In this document: positions 1 through 5,744 of the stretch, piece by piece
How the letters are laid out: each line of letters opens with the position of its first letter
How positions within the stretch are numbered: the stretch's first letter is position 1
From: Pseudomonadota bacterium
Lineage (GTDB): Bacteria > BMS3Abin14
Direction: 5' to 3'
Length of the DNA: 5,744 nucleotides
NCBI GenBank assembly: GCA_030636965.1
Contig: DAOVVW010000084.1
Span: forward strand, 1 to 5,744
Translations under genes and position numbers: made by a program
Notes under the pieces: model-generated
Database searches by the model: none
What the model was told of the DNA's origin: nothing
The model's input: only the letters and a program-made list of their open reading frames with translations

Positions 1-236
1 CGTACGACCTTGATAACCTTGATCTTCTCGGACCCGATCTCGGCCAACACTACGTCAAACTCGCTCTGTTCCTCCGCAGCAGCTCCGGGACCCGCTCCAG
101 GCATCGCAGCAACCGCTATCGGAGCAGCAGCGCTGACACCGAACTTCTCCTCGAGCTCCTTGACGAACTCGGCCATCTCGAGGACTGTCATATTCTCTAT
201 AAACTTGACTACATCGTCCTTTTTAATATCAGCCAT
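1..236 (-). CDS. rplL: Ribosomal protein L7/L12, 5' part (runs off left edge)
   Basis: L7/L12 is the multi-copy, flexible stalk protein of the 50S subunit; dimers bind L10 and recruit the translational GTPases EF-G, EF-Tu and IF2. The first 78 residues are visible. The N-terminal dimerisation domain (about residues 1-32) holds helices with [17 protein letters not shown]. An Ala/Pro/Gly-rich hinge follows (about 35-54). The start of the C-terminal GTPase-binding domain ([19 protein letters not shown]) is then cut by the window edge; the family is usually about 120-130 residues. The ATG at 236-234 has an excellent AGGAGG Shine-Dalgarno at 251-246. It lies 88 nt downstream of rplJ, the usual rplJL pair, expected to be followed by rpoB outside the window. 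Translation is probably co-controlled with rplJ by the upstream L10 leader (known for the family). Confidence 0.97.
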   Translation of the reverse strand, partial: MADIKKDDVVKFIENMTVLEMAEFVKELEEKFGVSAAAPIAVAAMPGAGPGAAAEEQSEFDVVLAEIGSEKIKVIKVV

Positions 237-324
237 CTCAGCGTTCCTCCTGTTATCTATCTTAAATTAGTAATTGATATTGATTTGGGCGCCCCTCAAT
301 GGACGCGATGATGATTTCCTGCAC

Positions 325-846
325 TCAGGCAGCCTCTTTCCGGTTCCTGACAGCCTCCAGTACCCTGACGAGAGATGTGGGTATCTCCGTCATTAGCCTT
401 ACAAAGTTACTTGCGGGTGCCTGGCATGTCGCTAGAGTCTGGGCCACAAGGGTATCCCTGTCAGGCAGGTTGGCAAGCATCTTGATCTCGTCAATGCTGA
501 TTACCTTGCCTGCCAGTATCCCGACCTTGGGGCTCAGGTTCTTCTTTTCCTTGATGAGATCGGCAAGAACCTTGGCAGGGGCAACTGGATCAGAGTTCGT
601 GTAGAGGATCCCCACCGGACCTGCAAAATGTTCCACAACAGCCTCAAAGGGGGTCCCTTCCACTGCGCGGATACAGAGCCTGTTCTTCACCACCTTGAAT
701 GTGGCTTCCTGGTCACGGAGCTGCGTGCGAAAACTGGTCAAGTCAGATACGGTCATTCCGCGGAAATCCACCAGGATCCCCATCCCGACATCATCGAATA
801 ACTCATGCAGCACTTCGATTTGTTTCTCTCTCTCGGCGCGACTCAA
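325..846 (-). CDS. rplJ: Ribosomal protein L10
   Basis: L10 is the base of the 50S stalk: its N-terminal domain sits on 23S rRNA beside L11 and its C-terminal helix carries the L7/L12 dimers. It is also usually the autogenous repressor of its own operon. The protein matches the family along its length: SRAEREKQIEVLHELF at the N terminus, FKVVKNRL around residues 50-57, a GPVGILYTNSDPVAPAKVL region, and a C-terminal helix ending VLEAVRNRKEAA. The start is chosen as TTG at 846-844, giving 173 residues, because the AGGAGG at 859-854 is then 7 nt away and the N terminus matches the common (M)xRxEK/R form. A TTG two codons upstream (852-850) is in frame but only 1 nt from the Shine-Dalgarno, which is too close. 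No ATG is available near the N terminus. The gene ends with TGA. Confidence 0.96.
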   Translation of the reverse strand: MSRAEREKQIEVLHELFDDVGMGILVDFRGMTVSDLTSFRTQLRDQEATFKVVKNRLCIRAVEGTPFEAVVEHFAGPVGILYTNSDPVAPAKVLADLIKEKKNLSPKVGILAGKVISIDEIKMLANLPDRDTLVAQTLATCQAPASNFVRLMTEIPTSLVRVLEAVRNRKEAA

Positions 847-853
847 CTTCAAA

Positions 854-859
854 CCTCCT
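854..859 (-). promoter_or_regulatory. Shine-Dalgarno of rplJ (decides the start)
   Basis: A perfect AGGAGG in the sense strand. Of the two in-frame TTG codons next to it, the one ending 1 nt downstream (852-850) is sterically unlikely and the one 7 nt downstream (846-844) has normal spacing. This sets the L10 start at 846. Confidence 0.8.
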
Positions 860-863
860 TTCT

Positions 864-908
864 GATTTGGTCTTTCCGGCTGGTCAGGTGAACCACGCCG
901 ACCAGATC
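864..908 (-). promoter_or_regulatory. Two competing hairpins just upstream of the rplJ ribosome binding site
   Basis: In the transcript, CTGGTC (905-900) can pair with GACCAG (885-880), a 6-bp stem with a 14-nt loop. The same strand, extended as GATCTGGTC (908-900), can instead pair with GACCAAATC (872-864), with 8 of 9 positions paired. The two structures exclude each other because both use 905-900. The longer one ends 4 nt from the AGGAGG at 859-854. This is seen in the sequence; a role in controlling rplJ translation is inferred. Confidence 0.4.
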
Positions 909-964
909 AAAACTTCTGAGACTTGAAGTGCCCAAGACATTCCACGCAGTATCATGGATTGCTT

Positions 965-1050
965 TGGATTTACTCTGTGTCTCGGCGGGGTGCCCATGGG
1001 ACTGTTTAATCCCGCCTCTAGCGGGACCCTGCTGTCAGTGACCTTTAGGT
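965..1050 (-). promoter_or_regulatory. L10-leader-type cis-regulatory RNA in front of rplJL
   Basis: The 282-nt gap between rplA and rplJ (847-1128) has no credible gene, but its transcript carries the hallmarks of the ribosomal protein L10 leader. These are GACAGCAGGGU (about 1036-1026) and, downstream, ACCCCGCCGAGAC (about 991-979), the conserved GACAGCAGG...CCUGCCGAG pattern whose arms pair. Between them is a hairpin CCCGC-UAGAG-GCGGG (1025-1011), then AUUAA. In known cases the L10-(L7/L12) complex binds this RNA and represses rplJL translation. The exact outer boundaries are my estimate. Confidence 0.75.
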
Positions 1051-1128
1051 GTGGCCTCTCAGCCAAATGAATGTATCTGTTTCATCAATCAGGCCGCATC
1101 CGCGACCTTCATATGTTAACTTGCTTCA

Positions 1129-1830
1129 TCAGCGCATGGCATTTGTCGCCCACACGGGATCTACCTTTAACCCAGGCCCCATGGAAGATGAGATGGCTAT
1201 GGAACTCAAATAGCGGCCCTTGCTGGCAGCCGGCTTTAGCTTCATAAGCGTCTCCATGAAAACAGTGAGGTTCTCCACGAGCTGCTCTTCGGTAAAGCTG
1301 GCCTTTCCGATAGAGGAATGCACAATACCGTTCTTGTCTGTCCTGAACTCTGCCTTTTCTGCCATTATCTCTTCAATCGCTTTTCCGATCTCAAAACTGA
1401 CCGAACCCAGCTTGGGATTTGGCATCATGCCCCGCGGGCCCAGGATTCTGCCCAGCTTGCCCACTACACCCATGAGATCGGGAGTTGCGACAACCCTGTC
1501 AAATTCAAGCCAACCCCCCTGGATTTTCTCCGCCAGATCATCTGAACCCACCTCCTGGGCACCTGCATCCCTGGCCTCTTTTTCCTTCTCGCCCTTGGCA
1601 AAAGCTATAACGCGCTCTGTTTTTCCGAGACCATGGGGCAACATAGTAGCTCCTCTGACCAGCTGGTCGCTCTTGCGTGGATCAATGCCGAGCCTGACCG
1701 CGCACTCAATAGTCTCATCGAATCTGGCCGTGGCAGTTTCCTTGATCAGCGAGATGGAAGTCGCAAAATCATAGGTTTTGTCCCTGTCCAGCTTCTCTAA
1801 TGCTTCCGAATATCTCTTGGTCCGCTTCAT
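1129..1830 (-). CDS. rplA: Ribosomal protein L1
   Basis: L1 forms the mobile L1 stalk of the 50S subunit at the E site and helps release deacylated tRNA; in many bacteria it also represses the rplK-rplA mRNA. The protein has 233 residues, the normal length. Visible family motifs are [20 protein letters not shown] (37-56), the VVATPDLM strand (113-120), the signature [13 protein letters not shown] (128-140), and the C-terminal [11 protein letters not shown]. The ATG (1830-1828) overlaps the TGA of rplK by 4 nt (ATGA), so the two are probably translationally coupled. The local Shine-Dalgarno is weak (GAAGGTGAAG), which fits coupling. The gene ends with TGA, and the C terminus runs about eight residues past the conserved GLKVD (PVWATNAMR), which is unremarkable. 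Confidence 0.98.
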   Translation of the reverse strand: MKRTKRYSEALEKLDRDKTYDFATSISLIKETATARFDETIECAVRLGIDPRKSDQLVRGATMLPHGLGKTERVIAFAKGEKEKEARDAGAQEVGSDDLAEKIQGGWLEFDRVVATPDLMGVVGKLGRILGPRGMMPNPKLGSVSFEIGKAIEEIMAEKAEFRTDKNGIVHSSIGKASFTEEQLVENLTVFMETLMKLKPAASKGRYLSSIAISSSMGPGLKVDPVWATNAMR

Positions 1831-2342
1831 ACTTCACCTTCTCCCGATGCCTCGGCCTGTTCTTCGGCGGCCTCCTCTTCAGAGTCTGGGACGTATTCCG
1901 CTCCAATGCCGAGTTCCTCTCCCTCGATCATTATTCCCATGCTTCTGGCTGTCCCCTCTATCATCCGCGCGGCCTCTTCAATAGAATATGCGTTAAGATC
2001 TTCCATTTTCGTTTTAGCGATCTCGTCCACCTGGACTTTTGTCACCCTCCCGACTTTCAGTTTGTTCGGCTCACCTGAACCCTTCTCCAGTCCGGCGGCT
2101 TTTTTCAACAGGACCGCCGCGGGAGGTGTCTTCGTGATGAAGGAAAAAGATCTGTCCACATACACGGTCAGGATCACTGGAATGATCAGACCACCCTGAT
2201 CCTGTGTCTTGGCATTGAAGGCCTTGCAAAACTCCATGATGTTGACACCGTGCTGCCCCAGAGCGGGCCCGACCGGTGGCGAGGGGTTCGCCTGACCTGC
2301 CGGAATCTGAAGCTTGATCTTGCCAATTTCTTTTTTCGCCAT
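1827..2342 (-). CDS. rplK: Ribosomal protein L11 with acidic C-terminal tail
   Basis: L11 binds the GTPase-associated centre of 23S rRNA (helices 43-44) and works with L10 and L7/L12 in EF-G action; it is also needed for the RelA stringent response and is the thiopeptide site. The N-terminal domain has [20 protein letters not shown] and [18 protein letters not shown]; the C-terminal RNA-binding domain has [21 protein letters not shown] and [11 protein letters not shown] (127-137). The family normally ends at about residue 141. This protein has 171 residues because a tail of about 30 residues follows (141-171). The tail contains roughly a dozen Glu/Asp residues and no Lys or Arg. The ATG at 2342 has a modest GAGGG Shine-Dalgarno (2356-2352). 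The tail codons lie directly upstream of rplA and hold its ribosome binding site. Confidence 0.98.
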   Translation of the reverse strand: MAKKEIGKIKLQIPAGQANPSPPVGPALGQHGVNIMEFCKAFNAKTQDQGGLIIPVILTVYVDRSFSFITKTPPAAVLLKKAAGLEKGSGEPNKLKVGRVTKVQVDEIAKTKMEDLNAYSIEEAARMIEGTARSMGIMIEGEELGIGAEYVPDSEEEAAEEQAEASGEGEV

Positions 2343-2382
2343 CTGTTTTTTCCCTCACTAGCAGCGTATCGGAGTATTCTGA

Positions 2383-2399
2383 TCACGCCAACGGCGTGA
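2383..2399 (-). promoter_or_regulatory. Strong hairpin in the nusG-rplK gap (possible rplKA leader element)
   Basis: A perfect 7-bp stem TCACGCC / GGCGTGA with a 3-nt loop lies 41 nt upstream of the rplK start, inside a 164-nt untranslated gap. It has no T-tract on its 3' side, so it is not a standard intrinsic terminator. A TTC/GAA pairing could extend it across a small asymmetric internal loop. L1 is known to repress rplK-rplA in other bacteria by binding a structured leader, so this is a candidate operator, but I cannot match it confidently to the L1 motif. Confidence 0.35.
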
Positions 2400-2506
2400 C
2401 TGAAAGTTTATCGGAAGATCTATTTTTCACTCTTTTATTAACCTTGGTAACCGACCCGTAAATAATCGTGGTAAAGGTAAAGTACGTTACGCGCCTGCCG
2501 CCCCCA

Positions 2507-3043
2507 TCAATTCTTCTCTACCTGAAGAAACTCCAGTTCCACAGAGGTAGCCCTCCCGAATATGGTAACGAGGACCTTCAGTTTGCCCTTTTCCTCGTTA
2601 ACCTCCTTGACGACTCCGTTGAAGTTGGTAAAGGGACCGTCAACTACCCTCACGCTCTCACCCATGGAGAAGAGGACCTTGGGCGTCGGCCTTTCGGCTC
2701 CTTCTTCAACTTGCTGCCTTATCTTGTTTACCTCTGCGTCGGAAAGGGGGGCCGGATTAGAACCTCCGACAAAACCGGTCACCTTAGGCAAGCTATTGAC
2801 CAGGTGCCATGTCTCATCATTCAGATCGAGCTCTATCATAATGTAGCCCGGAAAAAATTTTCGGGTGGAAATCTTCTTTCGACCTTTTTTCAGTTCCACA
2901 ACCGCTTCGGCCGGGATCATGATATCCCCTATAGATGTATCGCGGCCCTGTTCCCTGAACTTCTGGTACAACGCTTCTTTTACCTGATTTTCATATCCAG
3001 TATGGGTATGAAGCACATACCAGTTCATTTCATTCGATGTCAC
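2507..3043 (-). CDS. nusG: Transcription termination/antitermination factor NusG
   Basis: NusG (Spt5 family) binds the RNA polymerase clamp through its N-terminal domain and contacts Rho or ribosomal S10 through its C-terminal KOW domain. The NGN domain starts at NWYVLHTHTGYENQVKEAL and contains the signature RKFFPGYIMIEL (about 62-72). After a linker, the KOW domain runs from about residue 123 to the end with GPFTNFNGVVKEVNEEKG and TIFGRATSVELEFLQVEK. I choose GTG at 3043-3041 (178 residues) because AAGGGG (3055-3050) sits 6 nt upstream. The frame stays open to a TTG at 3067 inside secE, and an ATG at codon 6 has no Shine-Dalgarno. The start lies 16 nt after the secE stop, the usual secE-nusG pair. 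It ends with TGA. Confidence 0.97.
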   Translation of the reverse strand: MTSNEMNWYVLHTHTGYENQVKEALYQKFREQGRDTSIGDIMIPAEAVVELKKGRKKISTRKFFPGYIMIELDLNDETWHLVNSLPKVTGFVGGSNPAPLSDAEVNKIRQQVEEGAERPTPKVLFSMGESVRVVDGPFTNFNGVVKEVNEEKGKLKVLVTIFGRATSVELEFLQVEKN

Positions 3044-3049
3044 CGGATT

Positions 3050-3055
3050 CCCCTT
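3050..3055 (-). promoter_or_regulatory. Shine-Dalgarno of nusG (decides the GTG start)
   Basis: AAGGGG in the sense strand with 6 nt to the GTG at 3043. It favours GTG over the downstream ATG (codon 6), which has no purine-rich site at proper distance, and over the upstream TTG at 3067, which lies within secE. Confidence 0.65.
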
Positions 3056-3059
3056 ATTC

Positions 3060-3245
3060 CTAACCAAAGATGGATGCCACCAGGCGGCTCAGGAGAACAT
3101 CTATAAAGCCAAGATAGAACGAGATGATCAGCACAACCACTACCACCACCCCGGTTGACGCGATAGTATCCTGTCTCGACGGCCAGCTTACCTTCTTTAA
3201 TTCCACTCTGACGTCAGTGAGAAAAGTCTTTACCCTTTTCCACAT
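3060..3245 (-). CDS. secE: Preprotein translocase subunit SecE
   Basis: SecE clamps the SecY channel in the inner membrane and is needed for protein export. The protein has 61 residues, typical of the short, single-span SecE found in most bacteria outside the gamma-proteobacteria. An amphipathic cytoplasmic helix (TFLTDVRVELKKV) leads into the conserved ELKKVSWPSR motif (15-24), then one hydrophobic membrane segment (about 31-52). The ATG at 3245 follows AGAGGA (3260-3255) with 9 nt spacing. The frame stays open upstream into the tRNA gene, but that part is not coding. It sits between tRNA-Trp and nusG, the common bacterial order, and ends with TAG. Confidence 0.96.
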   Translation of the reverse strand: MWKRVKTFLTDVRVELKKVSWPSRQDTIASTGVVVVVVLIISFYLGFIDVLLSRLVASIFG

Positions 3246-3305
3246 AAGGTAGTTTCCTCTGGTTATCTCAAAAACAGAGAATACATTCCCGCAAGTGAAA
3301 GGGAA

Positions 3306-3382
3306 TGGCAGGCCAGGAGGGATTCGAACCCCCAACACCCGGTTTTGGAGACCGGTGCTCTAACCGTTAGAGCTACTGGCCT
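3306..3382 (-). tRNA. tRNA-Trp (anticodon CCA), 3' CCA encoded
   Basis: The sense strand folds as a complete cloverleaf. The acceptor is AGGCCAG / CTGGCCT with discriminator G and encoded CCA (3308-3306). The D arm is GCTC...GAGC with a GG in the loop. The anticodon stem is CCGGT / ACCGG with loop CTCCAAA, giving anticodon CCA. The variable loop has 5 nt, and the T arm is GGGGG-TTCGAAT-CCCTC. The total is 77 nt including CCA. It lies between rpmG (25 nt away) and secE (60 nt away) on the same strand, so it is probably cut out of the operon transcript. tRNA-Trp next to rpmG and secE is a known arrangement in several bacterial groups. Confidence 0.98.
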
Positions 3383-3407
3383 ATCCTCTGTCTGGATGGA
3401 AACGGAG

Positions 3408-3557
3408 TTATTTCGTCTCCTTGTGAAGCGTATGGCTCCGGCAGAAACGGCAGTACTTTTTCAACTCAATCCGTTCAGTGGTGTTCTTCCTGTTTTTGGT
3501 GGATGTGTAGTTGCGTCTCTTGCAGTCCATGCATTCAAGTGTAACTATCACTCTCAT
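3408..3557 (-). CDS. rpmG: Ribosomal protein L33
   Basis: L33 is a small zinc-ribbon protein of the 50S subunit near the E site. The frame encodes 49 residues: [20 protein letters not shown] at the N terminus, a basic middle with [15 protein letters not shown], and [14 protein letters not shown] at the end. The four cysteines (9, 12, 36 and 39) form the two CxxC pairs of the zinc-binding (C+) type. The ATG at 3557 has AGAGGA (3571-3566) 8 nt upstream. It is 31 nt after tuf and 25 nt before tRNA-Trp, and ends with TAA. Length and motifs are normal. Confidence 0.97.
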   Translation of the reverse strand: MRVIVTLECMDCKRRNYTSTKNRKNTTERIELKKYCRFCRSHTLHKETK

Positions 3558-3588
3558 CAGCGCCGTCCTCTACCCTGGGAAACCCTGT

Positions 3589-4788
3589 TTACTCAACGAT
3601 CTCGGCAACGACTCCTGCTCCAACTGTGCGTCCGCCCTCGCGGATAGCAAAGCGAAGCTCCTTTTCCATAGCTATCGGCGTGATCAGCTCAATATCCATG
3701 GAAACATTGTCACCAGGCATCACCATCTTCACATCGTCAGACAAAGTCACAACACCAGTCACATCCGTCGTCCGGAAATAAAACTGAGGACGGTATCCAT
3801 TGAAAAACGGCGTGTGACGACCACCCTCCTCCTTGGTCAGGATGTAAACCTCTGCCTTGAACTTGGTATGAGGCTTAATGCTGCCTGGAATACAAACAAC
3901 CTGACCACGCTCTATGTCATCACGCTTCAAACCACGAAGAAGCAATCCAACATTGTCACCAGCCTGACCCTGATCAAGAATCTTGCGGAACATCTCAACA
4001 CCAGTACAAACCGTCTTCTGAGTGTCACGAATACCAACTATCTCTACCTCATCACCTATATTGATAATCCCGCGATCAACACGACCAGTAGCAACAGTCC
4101 CTCGACCAGATATGGAAAATACATCCTCAACAGGCATCAAAAACGGCTTGTCAATTACACGCTCAGGCTCCGGAATATACTCGTCAACCGCAGCCATCAA
4201 CTGATAAATACTACCGCAATCAGCACACGACGCATCAGCACAACCATGCTCTAACGCCTTCAACGCAGAACCTGGTATAATTGGAATATCATCACCAGGA
4301 AACTCATACAGACTCAAAAGCTCCCGAACCTCCAACTCAACCAACTCCAAAAGCTCAGGATCATCAACCATGTCCACCTTGTTCAGGTAAACAACAATGA
4401 AAGGAACACCAACCTGACGAGCCAACAATATATGCTCACGGGTCTGAGGCATCGGACCATCAGCAGCAGAAACAACCAAAATCGCACCATCCATCTGCGC
4501 AGCACCCGTTATCATGTTCTTCACATAATCAGCATGACCAGGACAATCCACATGCGCATAATGACGATTGACAGTCTCATACTCAACATGAGCAGTCGCT
4601 ATCGTAATACCACGCTCACGCTCCTCAGGAGCCTTGTCAATCTCATCAAACGGAACAAACTCCGCCAAATCACTGTTGGCAAGACACTTCGTTATTGCTG
4701 CCGTCAAAGTCGTCTTACCATGATCAACATGACCAATCGTACCAACATTAACGTGAGGCTTCGTCCTCTCAAACTTGGCCTTAGACAT
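3589..4788 (-). CDS. tuf: Elongation factor Tu
   Basis: EF-Tu is the cytoplasmic GTPase that brings aminoacyl-tRNA to the ribosomal A site. It has 399 residues. G-domain motifs are GHVDHGKT (19-26), RGIT with the magnesium-binding Thr62, DCPGH (81-85), NKVDM (136-140) and GSAL (173-176). Domains 2 and 3 follow, with [13 protein letters not shown] (228-240), CTGVEMF (261-267) and [21 protein letters not shown] (322-342, with an Arg before HTPFF where Lys is usual). After GSALKALE the G domain has a segment with cysteines 183, 188 and 191 ([13 protein letters not shown]). The start ATG has AAGGAGG (4800-4794) at 5 nt. Codons end in T or G throughout most of the gene, unlike the neighbours, except near both ends. 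It follows fusA by 37 nt and ends with TAA. Confidence 0.98.
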   Translation of the reverse strand: MSKAKFERTKPHVNVGTIGHVDHGKTTLTAAITKCLANSDLAEFVPFDEIDKAPEERERGITIATAHVEYETVNRHYAHVDCPGHADYVKNMITGAAQMDGAILVVSAADGPMPQTREHILLARQVGVPFIVVYLNKVDMVDDPELLELVELEVRELLSLYEFPGDDIPIIPGSALKALEHGCADASCADCGSIYQLMAAVDEYIPEPERVIDKPFLMPVEDVFSISGRGTVATGRVDRGIINIGDEVEIVGIRDTQKTVCTGVEMFRKILDQGQAGDNVGLLLRGLKRDDIERGQVVCIPGSIKPHTKFKAEVYILTKEEGGRHTPFFNGYRPQFYFRTTDVTGVVTLSDDVKMVMPGDNVSMDIELITPIAMEKELRFAIREGGRTVGAGVVAEIVE

Positions 4789-4825
4789 CTCGTCCTCCTT
4801 GAAAACTGAAAACAGCAGAACTCAT

Positions 4826-5744
4826 TTATAGCGCTCCTGTGTGAGCCATAACTTCCTGGGCAATATTCTGAGGCACCTTCACATAGTGTGAATAGTGCAT
4901 GGTATAGGTAGCCCTGCCCTGGGTCATGGACCTCAGGTCCGTGGCGTACCCGAACATTTCGGCCAACGGTACACCGGCCTCTATGACTTTTCCACCGGCT
5001 CTCTCATCAATACCGGAGACCTTCCCCCTTCGGCTGTTAAGGTCTCCCATCACATCTCCAAGATATTCCTCAGGGACTACTACCTCCACGTCCATTACGG
5101 GTTCAAGGAGAACGGGAGAAGCCTTGCGGTTCCCGTCACGGAAGGCCATTGTTCCTGCAACCTTGAAGGCCATCTCCGATGAGTCAACTTCATGATAGGA
5201 GCCGTCAAACAGGGAAACAGTCACATCGATGACTGGATAACCAGCGAACACACCCTGTTCCATGGCCTCCTCAATGCCCTTGCGGACGGCACGGATATAC
5301 TCTCTCGGCACGACACCGCCTACGATGTTGTTTTCAAAAACGAACCCGGATCCCGCCTCGCCAGGCTTGATCTCGAGCCATACATGTCCGAACTGGCCGC
5401 GTCCTCCGGTCTGCTTGACAAACCGCCCTTCAACCGTCACGGACTCGGTTACTGTCTCGCGGTAGGCAACCTGAGGCGTACCAACAGAAGCACCCACTGA
5501 AAATTCCCTGAGCAACCTGTCCACGATTATCTCGAGATGGAGTTCACCCATGCCGGATATGAGAGTCTGGCCTGTATCGGGATCCGTTCCAACCCGGAAG
5601 GTGGGGTCCTCCTGAGAGAGCTACGTCAGGGAGCCAGCCTGTCTTTTCTGTTTTGCCTTTGTTTATGTTTCGATAGAAATGGCAATGACCGGTTTGGGCA
5701 AATCTATCTCCTCCAGAACAACCGGATGGTCAGTGTAGCACAAC
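4826..5744 (-). CDS. fusA: Elongation factor G, C-terminal half, partial and interrupted near the window edge
   Basis: EF-G is the GTPase that drives translocation of tRNA and mRNA. From 5620 down to the TAA at 4828-4826 the frame is open and clearly EF-G. It holds the end of domain III ([33 protein letters not shown]), domain IV ([60 protein letters not shown]) and domain V ([50 protein letters not shown]). Upstream, 5744-5672 in the same frame gives EF-G-like [20 protein letters not shown] and ISIE. Between them, in-frame TAA (5665-5663) and TAG (5623-5621) bracket a garbled stretch. ATG at 5551 has no Shine-Dalgarno and is only an internal Met. The N-terminal GTPase domain lies outside the window. 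Whether the gene works depends on whether the patch is real. Confidence 0.9.
5621..5668 (-). other. Disrupted patch in fusA with two in-frame stops
   Basis: EF-G normally reads IEPKTKADQEKLGxALxxLSxEDP here. The window reads [30 protein letters not shown]: the same number of codons, with stops TAA at 5665-5663 and TAG at 5623-5621 and little similarity in between. A shift of frame inside the patch recovers short plausible pieces (for example KDRLA in one frame, EKTG in another), which suggests several small compensating insertions and deletions plus substitutions. The sense strand of the patch is A-rich on its upstream side. It may be sequence or assembly error or a genuine lesion. Confidence 0.7.

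Noticed and set aside
912..929. Hairpin ACTTC / GAAGT followed by TTTT in the rplJ leader, as a possible attenuator
   Set aside because: The stem has only 5 A/T-rich base pairs with an 8-nt loop and a run of four T. It is too weak to call a terminator.
884..1066. A 60-codon open frame on the minus strand in the rplA-rplJ gap
   Set aside because: It covers the L10 leader core and has no recognisable protein similarity. The conserved RNA motifs explain the region better.
2071..2386. Overlapping minus-strand open frames across the 5' part of rplK
   Set aside because: They are out-of-frame shadows of L11, whose own frame is fully conserved.
2420..2465. AT-rich promoter-like boxes (TTTACG ... 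TAATAA) in the nusG-rplK gap
   Set aside because: Matches to -35 and -10 consensus are poor and several spacings are equally possible. AT-rich sequence gives such matches by chance.
3511..4254. Long open frame of 247 codons on the plus strand opposite tuf, and another at 4432-4809
   Set aside because: They are antisense to a clear EF-Tu gene and resemble no protein family I know. The strong T/G-ending codon bias of tuf keeps antisense frames open by removing stop codons.
5621..5665. Alternative genetic code or stop-codon readthrough in fusA
   Set aside because: TAA and TAG are used as normal stops by tuf, rpmG and secE in the same window, and the surrounding residues in the patch are not EF-G-like, so reassigning the stops would not restore the protein.
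1..5744. Mobile element, toxin-antitoxin, CRISPR or defence system
   Set aside because: All coding space is taken by core translation, transcription and secretion genes. I saw no long repeats, transposase-like frames or repeat arrays on either strand.

Overview
This window is a piece of the core bacterial translation and transcription cluster. Every gene lies on the minus strand, so transcription runs from right to left. The gene order in transcription order is fusA (3' part only), tuf, rpmG, tRNA-Trp(CCA), secE, nusG, rplK, rplA, rplJ and rplL (5' part only, running off the left edge). Gaps are short and most genes have a Shine-Dalgarno sequence. The proteins look most like those of deltaproteobacteria / Desulfobacterota, judged mainly from the EF-Tu N-terminal region and the short four-cysteine L33. 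That assignment is from memory of the families, not from a search, and is tentative.

Right part (4826-5744): the C-terminal half of EF-G. Domains IV and V read cleanly, but a patch of about 48 nt near the window edge (5621-5668) carries two in-frame stops and loses EF-G similarity, while the sequence on both sides stays in the same frame. Next (3589-4788) is a full-length EF-Tu gene with codon use very different from its neighbours and a cysteine-containing segment in the G domain. Then come L33, an encoded-CCA tRNA-Trp, and the SecE membrane subunit of the translocon.

Left part (1-3043): nusG (GTG start), a 164-nt untranslated gap with a strong hairpin, rplK (L11 with an unusual acidic tail of about 30 residues), rplA (overlapping rplK by 4 nt), a 282-nt leader holding an L10-leader-type regulatory RNA, rplJ (probable TTG start) and rplL. 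EF-G and EF-Tu are the GTPases that work at the ribosomal stalk, and L11, L10 and L7/L12 build that stalk. L1 forms the opposite stalk, and NusG and SecE link transcription and secretion to it.

I see no mobile element, CRISPR array, defence system or other undescribed system. The points worth checking are the broken patch in fusA, the joining of fusA-tuf to the rpmG-secE cluster, the codon mosaic in tuf, the acidic tail on L11, and the structured leader in front of rplJ.
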